The position numbers were made by a program, and so were the translations under genes. Shown here one piece after another: positions 24,501 to 37,194 of a stretch of 64,000 nucleotides of DNA (its first letter is position 1; the number at the start of each line of letters is the position of its first letter). Under the pieces are notes generated by a model. That model searched no databases, was not told where the DNA came from, and was given only the letters and a program-made list of their open reading frames with translations. Origin of the DNA: Turnera subulata (taxonomy: Eukaryota; Streptophyta; Magnoliopsida; Malpighiales; Passifloraceae); assembly GCA_028386065.3 (NCBI GenBank), contig JAKUCV010003350.1, forward strand, positions 95,756 to 159,755, in the 5' to 3' direction.

Positions 24501-25680
24501 GCCTAATACCATTATTAAAATAATCATTAAAAAAGAAAAGAAGAAAAACGCATGACATTTGTAAGTGTGTTGTGTACTATTCGGGGAGTTGGTGTTTACT
24601 TTTGAACCTTACTCCGTCGTTTTTCCTTTTGGTGTCTTGAAGGCTTCTACTTTCTATTCAAAGTCTATATCAAATATGCTAAAATAAAATAACATTCGGT
24701 GCCTGTTGGCATGTTGGTCTAAAATGGTAAAGGCTCATATATATGAGAGAAAAATGTCTTTGTTCACCATAAAACGGTCCAAAAAATCTCCGATTATAAC
24801 TTTAGATGAGGAAATCACTTAATTTCCTAAGATTTACAACTTGCTTGTAAAAAAAAAAAAAAGAAAATTAGCTAAATGCTTCTCCGAAAAAGACAGATTA
24901 AGCCGTGATAAAGTTTTCCATTTCCCTTACAAAGAGCTAAATTAATAGTAACCCCATTCAGTGTCCTTTCCCCTGTTTACAGTTTAGCACCTAAGCAAAG
25001 CAATTGCTTCAAATTGGTGTGTTAAATTCAATGAATGGCAAAACGGGTCGTTATCCGACAAAACACTAATAACTGCATGTAGCATAAAATACACATGCAA
25101 CTAAACCGACCACCATACAAATTACAACAAATGCCCAAAAACGATGGCAAAACTAACCATGTGGTCCTAAAACTTAAGATTAAAAAGGAAGGAAAAAGAA
25201 AAGGGGAAGACAAAACTAAAACCAAAAACCACCATTCCACTGCAACTGGTTTTGAATATTAATATTGGTGGGGGAGGGAGAATATAACAAAGATAACTGA
25301 TAACCCCACTTCTTAGTGAGCAAATACATTGCATGTGGGCTAGACTTGCGTGTATTGTCATGTACCCAAACCAAACTCTCCTCACAATAAAGACCCTGAA
25401 TAGCCATTAACCCACCATCATTCATTCCTTTTTTTCTCTATCTTTTCCTTCCTCCTCCTCCCATTTTCCGCTCTTCTTTTTTTTTTTGCCCTATCTCAAT
25501 AGGGTTTCCCATGTCCTTCTAGCTCGGATCTCTCTCTCTCATGCATTCCAGTTCTCTACATCTTTACTCCGCTCTGGTCGTGATCTTCCTTGTTGGGTCT
25601 CTCCTTTTTGCTCTCTTTGGAGGGTTTTTGGCCGCTGAACGGTGTGGATTTTGCCTCCCGAGGTTTTTTGAGCTGTACCC
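21556..25680. other. Intergenic, ending in the EBF promoter and leader
   Basis: About 4 kb of AT-rich DNA with no convincing gene. Low-complexity AT tracts occur at 21600-22250. The last 250 bases (pyrimidine-rich, with CTCTCTCTCTC just before 25541) are the likely EBF promoter and 5' leader. The leader contains an upstream ATG at 25541. Confidence 0.6.
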
Positions 25681-28393
25681 ATGTCTAAGCTCTTTGGATT
25701 CGCTGGTAAGTTACCCAAATTCTCCCTTTATTGTGCTCTTGGCTTCATGGGTTTTGCTCCTTTTGGCTAGTTATTGTGTGTGTTTTGTTGCTGTGTTGGG
25801 TTAAATTCAGACACAAAATTTTCCCTTTTTTGGGTGAGGTAGAGGCGTAAGGTCTTGGTTGTCGGATTTGAAAGTCTTCATCTTTGTTGTGTTAGACTTG
25901 GAAGTTTCTGTTTTTGTGCTCGTTAAGAAGCTGGTGGTGTTTACGTCTTCTATTTTTTCACTGCGTAGTTGTAGATCATGGGCAGTAGAATTCCGGTGAT
26001 ACCTTCCCAGTATGTTATACTCATGTTTATTAGATTTGTTGATTAGGCGTATCTAGCATATGTGTCAGGATGATGCTTTCCATATATGGATCTGATGGTG
26101 GTCGCTAGTTTGGGTCGGGTTGATGTAGCTAACTTAGACTATGATTTGCACGATTTGTTCAATCCCTGGTTTGCCCGATCATGTTTTTAGGAGACACCCG
26201 TTTGGATGACTTTTATTTTTGTACTTTTCTTTGGCAGTGGATAGTATAAAATTCCTCTGGCTGTGGTTCAACTTTTTCTTACTAAAGCTGCTTTTCCGAT
26301 CTGTTTAGAGATTTGTGTTTTATAGCTTTTTAACTTCCTAAGTTTTTAGATCTCGAATGGAAGATTTCATTTGAGGCATATTTCATTGAGTGCATAGTCA
26401 TGTTTTCCTTGGCTGTTATCGAAATAATTAATTAATGTTGATTTGCATCAGCTGTTACCAGTGTTGACGCCTTTGTTGGCTCCGATTTGCAGGTGAAAAT
26501 GATTTTTGCCCTCGGGGGCCAATTTACACCAAGCCACAGGAGCCGAGCCTCTTTTTGTCCCTTGGTCATCATGTGGATGTGTATTATCCTTCTTGCAAGA
26601 GGTCTCGCATCAGTGCTCCGTTTGTTTTCTGTGGAGAGAGGTTTGAGCAGAAAAAGCAGCCTTCTATTGAAGTTCTCCCAGACGAATGCCTCTTTGAAAT
26701 CTTCAGACGTCTGCCGGGAGGTGAGGAGAGGAGTGCTTGCGCTTGTGTCTCTAAGCGATGGCTCTCTCTTTTGAGCAATATTTGTAGGGATGAGCTTTGC
26801 AACCGGAAAACAACTGCCTTGAACTCTGAGTCTGTACAGCAGGACGTTGAGGGTGATGGATACCTTTCCAGGAGTTTGGAGGGAAAAAAAGCCACAGATG
26901 TCAGACTTGCAGCCATCGCTGTTGGAACTGCTAGTCGTGGAGGATTGGGTAAGCTCTCTATCCGTGGAAGCAGCGCCACCCGTGGTGTAACAAACACAGG
27001 CCTGAGGGCGATTGCACGTAGCTGCCCTTCTTTGAGGGCTCTCTCTATGTGGAACTTGCCTGCTATTGAGGATGGTGGTCTGTCAGAGATTGCTAATGGT
27101 TGTCACTTGTTAGAGAAGCTGGATCTTTCCCATTGCTCGTCTATTACCGACAAGAGTTTGGTTGCTATCGCAAACAATTGCCCTAATTTGACTGATCTTG
27201 TGTTGGAATCTTGCCCAAGAATTGGGAATGAAGGTCTGATAGCTGTTGGACAACGTTGCCCCAATCTGAAGTCAGTTTCAATCAAAAATTGCCCGGCCAT
27301 TGGCGATCAGGGAATTGCTGGCCTGGTGTCTTCAGCCACATTTGTTCTTTCAAAGGTGAAGCTCCAGGGGCTGAACATAACAGATGTGTCCTTGGCTGTT
27401 ATTGGACACTATGGCAAGGCTGTAACCGATCTTGTTCTCACCAGCCTCCCAAATGTCAGCGAGAGGGGATTCTGGGTCATGGGCAATGGTCAGGGACTGC
27501 AGAAGTTGAAGTCTCTTACTGTCACATCCTGCCTAGGGGTGACAGACAATGGTCTTGAAGCTGTTGCTAGGGGTTGCCCAAATTTGAAACAGTTCTGCCT
27601 CCGCAAAAGTGCATTCTTATCCGACAATGGACTGGTCTCTTTTGCCAAAGCTGCTGGGTCACTAGAGAGCCTGCAATTGGAGGAGTGCCACAGGATCACC
27701 CAATTTGGGTTTTTTGGTTCCCTGTTAAACTGTGGTGCCAAACTGAAGGCTGTTTCTCTGGTGAACTGCTTTGGGTTTAAGGACCTAAACATGGATATGG
27801 CTAAACCATCTCTTTGCCAGTCCCTACAATCACTGACAATCCGTAACTGCCCTGGTTTTGGGGACTCGAGCCTTAGTCTTTTGGGAAAGTTGTGCCCTCA
27901 GCTTCAAAATGTTGAATTGAGTGGACTTCAGGGAGTAACTGATGCTGGGTTCCTCCCGGTGCTTGAGAGCTCTGAGGCTGGTTTGATGAAGGTTAATCTG
28001 AGCGGTTGTGCCAACATATCCGACAAAGTCGTATCAAGAATGACCCAGTTGCATGGTTGGACCCTGGAGGTGCTGAATCTCGACGGATGCCGGATGATTA
28101 CTGATGCAAGTTTGGTGGCAATTGCTGAGAATTGCTTCTTGCTATCTGATCTTGACGTCTCAAAATGTGCAATCACTGATTCCGGGATCCAAGCCCTGGC
28201 TTGTTCAAGCCAGCTCAATCTGCAGGTCCTATCTTTGTCAGGTTGTTCTACCATATCAGACTGCAGCTTGCCTGCTCTAGTGAAATTGGGACAGACTCTG
28301 TTGGGATTAAATCTACAGCACTGCAATGCCATTAGCAGCAGCACCGTCGACACACTTGTGGAGCGTTTATGGAGGTGCGATATTCTTTCCTAA
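25681..28393 (+). CDS. EBF: EIN3-binding F-box protein (EBF1/EBF2 type), complete, two exons
   Basis: Exons are 25681-25705 and 26493-28393 (GT-AG, splitting a Gly codon), giving 641 aa (Arabidopsis EBF1 is close to 630). Exon 1 encodes MSKLFGFAG, and exon 2 continues ENDFCPRGPIYTKPQEPSLF, the conserved EBF N-terminus. The F-box is at about residues 67-105 (IEVLPDECLFEIFRRL to VSKRWLSLLS). The rest is a long LRR array of roughly 26-residue units of the NCPNLTDLVLESC type, ending VERLWRCDILS. EBF proteins are substrate receptors of SCF ubiquitin ligases. They target EIN3/EIL transcription factors for degradation in the nucleus and so restrain ethylene responses. I cannot choose between EBF1 and EBF2 on sequence; gene order favours EBF2. 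An ATG at 26555 is internal. Confidence 0.96.
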
Positions 28394-29210
28394 GTGGGAA
28401 GGGATGTCACAAATCTGAAACTAGGATGGTAGATGCTAATGCTGGGGTTCCTTTCAGTCTGGAAGCTTCAGAAGATATTCAACTATTATGTGTAGCAGCA
28501 GCAGCCTCTTGTGTAGTTTTTGGATCCATCAGCCATGGGTTTTACGCCTTTTGAGAAGTCGGTTCTTTTTTCCTAAGGGTATGGCCATTTAATCACCCTT
28601 TTTTGCAGGTTTCCATCAATTGGAATCTGTTACAAGTTTTTAGCTCCCGAGGAGGGAGTGCAACTTTCTTTCATGGCCATTTGATTCCCTTGGAATACAG
28701 TCGCCGGTTTCTGCTTCTAGGATTCATTTTTTTACCCCTTTTTTCCCTATGTCCACAGTGTTGACCTCTGGTGTTTTAGCTTGGCCTTGCACTCTGTAGG
28801 TTAAGCTTTTGAGGACCGACTGGTACTCAAGTCTGTCCATTGTTTGTTTTACCGGGTCTTTCATGTTTCTGTATCTTGTTATGAACGTGATGGTCGGGTC
28901 TCTCTTTTCCTCCAAGGTTGGGTTTTACCTAGAGTCAAATTTGTCATGGTTGCTTTTACCAGTTCTTAGTTTTGGTGCCTGGTTGTTTCGAGGGCTTTGG
29001 CTGTGGCAGCAGTTATATAGTCTGCCATGATAACCACCTCCTTGGGAGGGGTTGTTTTTTATCCAAGTCCTTGTTTTTTTTGCAGGCGCCATTTCGTTGT
29101 GAACTGTATTTTGCAGCCTGTCATGTGATGTAATACCTACCCACCCTTTGCGCTTTTGTTTGTTGTGGATTATGATCATAAATAAAAGTTAATTTAAGTA
29201 ATTTTGTATG
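28394..29210 (+). promoter_or_regulatory. Long 3' UTR of EBF with repeated poly-U stretches
   Basis: About 800 bases without a gene follow the stop codon. U-runs of six or more lie near 28565, 28598, 28726-28745, 29052 and 29073. A candidate poly(A) signal AATAAA is at 29181-29186. EBF1/EBF2 3' UTRs in Arabidopsis carry poly-U elements through which EIN2 represses translation. The end of this UTR is my estimate. Confidence 0.6.
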
Positions 29211-32200
29211 CTGGCTACTCCTTTGCTGTTCTTCCCTTACCACCTGTATTGCTTACTGTATCTGCCTTTGAATGAAACGGTGTTGTCTGCATTAGAAGCG
29301 AAGAGGCAACCTTTTTCTTTTGTTCTGTTCTAGATTTAGCATGCGGTGCTTCATTGCATCTACACCTCTCTAAAGCTAAAGACTTTTGGGATTAGTTGGC
29401 CATCCAAAGAGGGAAGGGGTGATGGTTAATGCGAGGAATTATTGGGAGAGACATGGGGCTGTCATTGACTCATTTGGAATCATATAGAAACCAGGAGGGC
29501 CCCTCTGCTGCACCAGAGATGCACGACTTTTTTGCTCTATGCATTATGGTGGTGGTCTGGGGGACTATTTCCTGTCTTGTTCATGTACCAAACAAGATGG
29601 GAAATGTTATCTTTTTGCATTATAATAGTCACTAGTGAGATAATTGATCTGCCCCATCAATACAAGAAAGTAGTAGGAACCTTCATTATTGACCAACAAA
29701 ACAAAAATGAAAAAGTAGTGGGAAATTCATTGCTCTTTTCTGCAGCATGTGCTTTTGCAGTTGTACAAGATCACCTGAAGCTGGGTCACAATGCACAGTA
29801 TATCTTTTTGGTGAGAGCATATAGAACAGTACCCCTCTAATATATTGAATCCCATATTGCTCCAAAGAATCTTGTAATATCTCCCGGGACTCTCGCCAAT
29901 TGTCTACCTGACCGTTGTAGATTCTGAGTGGATGTAGAATCTATTCTTGATTGAATTCATGATTTATTGTTTCATACAGTGCCAGATCATTAACTAAAGA
30001 AATACAATTTCCCCCATATAATATATAAAAAATTAGGGTATGGTACCCTAATCTAGAGGGTGTAAGATGATATTGCCTAGATAAGGAGGAATCTAATCAA
30101 TCAAGGGTGAAATACAAAGAATGTGTAGTGGTTGGGAAATTCATGATAAATAAAAAGACCACACCATCCACGAGTGGATCATGGTGAGATGTGGTAGCAG
30201 CACAAAACCAAGAAACTATTCATAAGAAAATCTAGGGTGGTAGACAGAAAATCCAATACCAAGTGGAAACACAATCCCTGGTCAAACCTACTTTGGCCAT
30301 CTTATTACTAGCTTTATGACTCGAGATTCCCCCACTTTTGGTTTAGCTTATCGTAAATGTGACCTTAAGCCGTCACAATTGAAAAAACAAACCCCATTAT
30401 AGAAGTGTAAATCATGGTATTTATAAACTTGTAAATATGATTGGCTTTTGTGCATAAAAGATCTCATTGTCTCCTATGTATCATCTATGCCACCCATGTG
30501 AACCTAGAATTGTGTCATAAAAGAACAACAACGCCCACGTGGAATTGGACTGGAGAAGCTGCATCTGTGGATCTGCAAATCCAACCAACATGGAGAGGGC
30601 TTGAAAATGGGCCTGTCCAACCTGGTTCCAGTCCTCTTATTTTGGATGCCAACACAACAACGAAAGCAAATACAATAGGTAAATGAGGGTGCAAAGAAAC
30701 AAATTGGGGTACGGGATCGCACGGATCATAAACTAGAAAATTTGGAGGTTAGATTATTGAAGACGGTACGGGTGGGAAAATTTGAGCAAGAGGTATTTCA
30801 ACATGAGCTGCAATTGTAACATAAGAATAAAAAGTCGTTGGTCTAATTGGTTGGCAAATTGGTTCCTCTTAGGCGAGATTTCGAATTCGATCCGTGTCAA
30901 GTAAAAAGTTTCCAGACTCATCCGTTATAACCAGGTGCGCAATTGGATTGATCGGGGCAAAACTCCGAATGCATAATGGAAACCAAGCGGTTAGTGAGCG
31001 GTAGGTTGGGATATTCTTACAGTAAAAATAAATACTAAAAATTTGAAAATTTTGACTGGCTACAAACAGACAAACTAACTAAGAAGATAATGGTTTATCT
31101 AAAAAAAACTAAGAAGATAATGACAGTTATGCCCGCTTCACTCGGAAACTGGAAAAATCGGCGGGTTCGCTGCTGTGTTTATTTCAAGCATATGATGCCT
31201 GGGTTTGGGCCGTATACGACATTTCCTAGTCATCGTGTCGAGCTAGACTTTATCCATATGTCTCTCTAGATTTAGCAAAAACTAACGTTGGAAGTAAAAT
31301 TCGAATAAAACACCGAAGGATGATTGTAAGCAAAGTAAAGAACAAAAACATAAATGCTCTTGGAAAAGGAATAGTGGAGAACACCCATCCAGATGTTCCT
31401 TCATAACAGTTATTGACTACTTGACAGTACTGGTAGCTAGCTTCCCTTAATTAGTTCTGTTTCTTTGAAACTGGACATGCTCAGAACTAGATGTTTAGAA
31501 TGACTTATATTTTCTGTTTGTTGTAAGAACTGCCTCACTAGTAAAGTTTATTTGTTGGACTTGCGTAGTATCACTATCACCACCATATGCAGAAAGTTTA
31601 AGTGAATGGATTTGACGACATACAATACAATGCTCGAGCTTACCTAGCTACCACCTCATGCTCTTGTTATTATACGTATCGATCGAACACCACCACCCAA
31701 TCACACTCCCACATTAATTTGAACCTGAACGTAACCTTTCAGTTTTACCTTCCAAATTTGAACATTTGTGCTTGGACAAGGTACACATTAAAACAAGTGA
31801 GATCCACCATCACCAATCATCACACGTATAAAGCCTAAAAGGTGTAATTTTCTCCTTCTAACATAATTCACAGTTAAGAGTCGAACTGAATTGAGATATT
31901 AGAGCAAAGTGAAAAAAAAAAGTGATGGGATTATTGGAATTAGACAAATTAATTTCAATTACCCCACCAATTCAAGAAAATCGAGCTAATAGCTTAGTAC
32001 TATCACAATTGAAAAACCAAACAGGAGATGAATCCAGACCAAACTATTGTACACATACATGCATGACTCTAGCCATTCACACAAAACAGTACTGTCTCCA
32101 CTATTCACTAACCTCCCTTGAACAAAAATAGCAAAGCCATCTCATAAAAAGTCAACCCGGCCAAGAACTCTTGCCATTCCCCTAGACACACGTTACCTGG

Positions 32201-32487
32201 TTCTCAATAGGAGATCAAAATCCAACGACTCAGGATACAACTCCTCCTTAATTCCAATCTATCTATATAAGCATCCCGGTCTCCACATTTCTTGAGATGA
32301 AAAAGTCTTTGAATCCATTGAGAGCTCCGCTTTAAAAAGATAGAATAAAGAAAGAAAACTCTGAGATCCCGGTTCAGGCCTCAGGGTTTCAAGAAGAGAA
32401 AAAAGAAAAAAAAGAAAAAAAAAAGACACCCCCTCCACATTACAAAGTTTCCTCTTCCTGTAAAGAAAAAAAAAAAAATCATTAAAA
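29211..32487. other. Intergenic, no gene seen except a possible SINE
   Basis: About 3.3 kb of AT-rich sequence. Frames reach about 100 codons but show no family features. A SINE-like segment is listed separately at 30833-30935. The last 200 bases, A-rich with pyrimidine patches, are the probable leader of the TPR gene. Confidence 0.55.
30833..30935 (+). mobile_element. Candidate tRNA-derived SINE fragment
   Basis: TGGTCTAATTGG (about 30839-30850) fits the polymerase III A box at 10 of 12 positions. TTTCGAATTCGATCC, about 30 bases downstream, resembles a B box. Ends and target duplications are not clear. Confidence 0.35.
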
Positions 32488-33535
32488 ATGCTCCTTAGAA
32501 GCACTTCTTCACCGGTCTTGAAATTATCTGAAGCAGCGGATCTGGGTCCAAGGATCTCCCCTACCCGACCCACGTCCTTCATGTGCCTCCAAAGAACATT
32601 ATCTGAGGATAATCTTGTTCTCAAGCGTTCGCCTTCTTTCAGGCACAGGAACATATTTGCCAAGAGTACGTTGTCGCCAAGAAAGGTCAATGAAGAAATG
32701 AACGTTTGCATGGAAACGGCTCTGTCTCTCGTTGATGGTGGTGGTGGTGGTGGTGGGAAGGGAGCTGGTGCGGTGGCGGCGGAGGAGAAAATGGTCTCCT
32801 TGGGGGCCGGCGGCGCCGGCAGTTTCCGCGGAGGTGGTAAAAGAGGGAGAAGTGGTGGAGGTGATGGTTCCGGACAGGGGCCAGATAAAAGCGAGAGCGT
32901 GGATGTGTATTATCAGAATATGGTGCAACGATACCCTGGAAATGCACTCCTTCTTGCAAACTATGCCAAATACTTAAAAGAGGTAAAAACAAACAAGAAA
33001 GTTCTGCCTGTAATCAATCTTGAGCTAGGTCTCCATTTTGATGTCTATAAAAGGTTCATAATTTGTATGTAAGAGGGATTTCTTATGTCTTTTCAGGTAC
33101 GCGGTGATGTTGTGAAAGCTGAGGAGTTCTTTGAGAGGGCCATTGTAGCAAATGGATGCGATGGTAATGTTTTATGTATGTATGGAGACATGATATGGGA
33201 TAATCACAAAGATGGTGATCGTGCACAGCGTTATTTTGATAAAGCTGTGCAAACGTCTCCCCATGACTGGTAATTCGATCATTACTAATCTTCCTTGTCA
33301 ATTTCTTTTTTTGTTTATGTATGTATTTTTATGATGATTTATCCGCTAAAAAAGGGTATATGTCCATTGTCAATGCAGTTATGTACTTGCATCTTATGCT
33401 CGATTTCTTTGGGAGACGGAAGAAGAAGAAGTAGAAGATGAAAAAGAGGATGGATGCGAGCATCGTAGTATAGAAACTCGCGCACCGCTCCACAATCTTT
33501 CACAAGGATTTACTCCTTTAGCTGCAGCTTACTAA
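32488..33535 (+). CDS. TPR-like superfamily protein, three exons
   Basis: Exons are 32488-32982, 33097-33269 and 33379-33535, all GT-AG, giving 274 aa. The N-terminus, MLLRSTSSPVLKLSEAADLG, is a Ser-rich, basic, disordered-looking region. A Gly-rich low-complexity stretch follows at about residues 84-130. Helical repeats of TPR type then begin at about residue 140: YYQNMVQRYPGNALLLANYA, GDVVKAEEFFERAI and GDRAQRYFDKAVQTSPHD. A short acidic tail follows (ETEEEEVEDEKEDG). Plant relatives of this architecture are annotated only as TPR-like; the function is unknown. Similar proteins exist next to a TPX2-domain gene in Arabidopsis (At4g32340/At4g32330), matching the neighbour here. The reading frame running past 32982 is intronic. 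Confidence 0.88.
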
Positions 33536-34736
33536 GTTTTGTTTCATTAGTTTATTTGACGGCGGATGCTTTCTTTCCTCCTGTAAATTAACATGCCCAC
33601 GAACAATTTGAAAGGCGCCAATTTTTGTTTGGTAAAAAAGTGCGCCAAATTCTCACATCATCATGAATTCATGATCGTCTTCTACCTTCATTCCTGTTAA
33701 TTAGTGTGAGCCCATTGCAGTCCATAGATGAATTATTGGGGAGGGGAGGGAAGGCAAACATCTAGGAGAAGATAGAATCAACCATAGTTGAACACAAGAA
33801 AGGAAGTTTTTAGCTTCGCACCATTCTTGTCTTGCGCTCATGGCTAAAATTATTTACCTTCTCCCTATCCCCATTCTTGGCGTATTTCCCGCGGGTCCTT
33901 AATTCTCTCACCTTGGAACATATTCGTAACTTGATAAATAAAGCAACACAAGGTCTCCCTTTTTTGTCTAGGCTAGGGTGATGCTTTTGTCTGCTCTATG
34001 CTTCGTATGATGATTTAATTTGAGTGAAAATAGAGACCAAAGTTGGTCCAAGCAAACATAAGAACATTTAAAACAGGACTAGATTATGCTCCAACGAGAT
34101 ATGCCACCTTGACAATGGACAACAATTTGCACTCCGTAAAAACCGTTGTTGCTAGAACAACCATCTTTCAGGTTTGTGAGCTTAATCACTGTTGGATCGT
34201 TTCACCAGTCCCATGGCCATGTTCTGCACCTGCACAAAGTGTTACTAAGATTCAAAATAGCTCAAATCCGATCTCGTAAATTGGACATAAAGTAGATCAA
34301 TCCTTAATACCGAAAAAGAACAAGTTCACCGTTCACACCACCAATCAACCAGTCTTAATTAACAATATCAAATTGTTTAACAGAACAGGTTCACATGGAC
34401 AGTGCTTCTTATCATGAGCTATCTAGTAGCAGACTTTTACAAAATTTCCCAAGATATTTCCAATAAGCAGGCGAATAACATGAAGGAGAATAGCTTTCCA
34501 AAACACAACATACAATGACGCAAGTTGAATGCAGAATACTAATGGGAAGACGAGCAATCTCAAACGCGGGCAAACGAAACAACCGACGCAGCTGAATATG
34601 GACAAACGCAACATCACAATCTGCAATGGCAAAATCTTCCACGCCTTCATTTTCAAATGTGAGTCGAGTCTTCTACCTCTTATTTACGCACATGGAATTG
34701 AGGGTTAAGCAACTCCTGATTCTATCGCACCAGTAA
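33536..34736. other. Intergenic between the convergent TPR and WDL genes
   Basis: About 1.2 kb holding the 3' UTRs of both genes. The small frames have no recognisable product. Confidence 0.6.
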
Positions 34737-37194
34737 CTAAACCTCCAACTTAACGCGTTCTTGCACCAAGTTGGGTTGAGCTTCATCACCAGTTACGAGC
34801 TCCTCATCCATTTCAGGGTCAAATTCACTTACCTCGGCTCTGGGAATCGCCTCTTGTTGGATGGCAGGGGCACCTCCATTAGTCTCACTAGATCTGGTAT
34901 TTTCAACATTTGTCACTGTGGACGATGCACCTTTTTCATCATTGGCTGTGTTGGCTAAATTTGTCTTTTCAGAAGGCAGTTTAGGAAGGGATTTTCTATT
35001 TGGCCTCTTCCCATGAATGGGAGAGATTCCTTTGGTGGAATTGTTCCGAGACACTGCTTTCTCATCTAAACTTAAGCGACCTGATCTGCTCTGGGAATTA
35101 TTTCCTTCAGAGTCTGCAGGGGAGGAGCTCTTCTTTCGACCTAGCTTTGGAGATTTGGCTCTTGTTGGTGGTATCTGCGTCAAAGCAATGAAAATTAATT
35201 AAGCCCAATTCAGTTCACAACAACCAGTTCAATCCGCCAGCTAAGCTGTCATAATCAGAAGTCACCCAAATAATAAGTATTGCCACGTTCTGTCAGGAAT
35301 CAGATAGTTCACCCTTTGAACCCAGAGAAAGAAACCTGATAGGGACTTGCAAACAGTGAAATGATATACCGTAGCTATGCCATAAAAACATATAGTTATT
35401 CAAGAATCTTAATAATGCATGCAGGTTTTCCGTTTTAATGTTCTCACACACCTCCCAAACAATGACAACAAACTGACAAAGCCAGCCTTATCCGATTCTG
35501 CAGTTTATGCAGTTATCCAGAGGAGCTCAGGTATCAATAGCAAGTATGTAAGTGGAACTGGAAGACATTAGACGGTGGAATTAGCAAATTCAATCCTGAG
35601 CAGTTTCTCACCAGCAATCACACAAGCACACCGAAGCAAATATAAAACAGAAGCTTACCTTCTTTAGCTCCACCTTAGGTGGGGAAGGTTCCTGATAGAA
35701 AGTAGGCATTGGCGTTGCCTTAAAGGTCAGACTCTTCCTGAGTAACTTTATTTCAGCTTCTTGTGTTTCCTGCACCAGAATTAAAGATTGAGGACAACGT
35801 GCATGCATGCAGAGAACACAGTCCACTAAAATCATGAGTGATCTATACCTTCGACTTGGCCTGCAAATTATTCTTCTCTTCTTCCTTCGCATGAATCTTT
35901 TCCTCAAGTTTAGTGTAGAACTGCTCAACGTAACCAGGAAAAGAAAAAAGAAAAAAAAGGATCTTAAAGACAGTCTTAATGCTGAGTAAACAATAAAGTA
36001 GAAAGGTCAAGTAAAAAAGCAACCTCTCTCCTTTTCTCAGCCCGTTCATCACACTTGAAACTAAAACCATAATTTGGAAGTGCACCAGCCCTGCGAGGTT
36101 TGGCATCTTTTGCAGTGGGACTTCTAGAATATAATCAAGGACAGACAGAATACACAATAACCTTATAGATAAAGGAATTAACAGAGAAAGATACCAATAC
36201 TTTGCACATAACAAAAAAGATGAATAATCCAAACATAAAGGATACGAAGAAGATAGAGATTCTTCTTCTTTATCTTGGGGTACTTTCTTCAAAGGTTTCA
36301 GTTTCCTCTTCTCCCTGTACCACAAACCCATGCTAAGAAACAGCAGAAGGATAAAGCAAGCCTTGATAGTTGTGATTATTGACTTTAGCAGACACTTCAA
36401 AGTGATCAGCATCCAGTTCAACTTAGCAATTATATCCAACAGAAATTGTGATATAACACGCATGGAATATAAAAGAGACAAGAAGCAAAAGGCAAATGAA
36501 ACATACACAAGGCCTCCAGCAAGAGCTGCCTCTGATTTCCCAGGTTGCTGTACCTAACATGAACACAATTTCAACCAACCTTGTAAATGTGATCAGCGCA
36601 TGTTATGCAGCGAGAAAATATCGATCGATAATTGATGATGGAACCTACGTTGTCGACTAGAGAGCAACTTACTAAATGAAAAGTTTCCAACAAAACTAGC
36701 ACTTGAGTTTGGTTGACTTGGTAAACTTTGTCCCCGATGTAGAAAGGGTAGGGACTGGAAGAAGTGGACTGACTGACTTTATGAAAAACTCAAACTTCCG
36801 AAATATAAGGACGGAAAAGGTCCAGGCTTCTGTGATTTGCTTTGCTCTGAGTGCTCCGTATATTTTTCTTCTCCTTCCTACATTGTAGACACAACACACT
36901 ACACATTAGGCCTCCTTTTATCCACCCAGCCAAACAACAGATTGGAAGGCCTCTTACCTTATGAAAGGTTGACCCATTGCTTTCCACGTGTGGATTCGAA
37001 CTTTCCCCCTCGTCCAACTTAAGTGAGTCTTCTAATTTTCCACTTAGCTCATCAGATGTTGTAGTTTGCTCTGAGGTCCAATTCATATTATCTGATAGCA
37101 TGCCATATCCCTCAGAAGCATGGCCTTCAGCATGAACACCATTTTGATGGGCCGTCTCGAGCACATCAATAGGCACAAGATTATCGGAATCCAT
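34737..37194 (-). CDS. WDL5: WAVE-DAMPENED2-like TPX2-domain microtubule protein, seven coding exons
   Basis: Coding exons in transcription order are 36958-37194, 36509-36553, 36246-36310, 36024-36123, 35849-35920, 35659-35769 and 34737-35174, giving 355 aa. The TPX2-type domain covers about residues 130-225. It includes [17 protein letters not shown], the KLEEK family motif ([16 protein letters not shown]), [20 protein letters not shown] and [15 protein letters not shown]. The N-terminus ([20 protein letters not shown]) is acidic and probably disordered; the C-terminus is Ser/Lys-rich, then acidic. Family members bind and stabilise cortical microtubules and affect cell elongation. WDL5 is reported to act in ethylene-regulated hypocotyl growth. 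The acceptor of the third exon (36310) was chosen for frame; the acceptor four bases upstream leads to a stop. A 5' UTR intron appears to span 37201-38117 (donor CTCGAG/GTAAGG). The family is sure, the number 5 is by gene order. Confidence 0.9.

Noticed and set aside
35843..36508. 221-codon minus-strand frame across WDL introns
   Set aside because: It reads through introns. Splice sites and the TPX2 homology define shorter exons in several frames.
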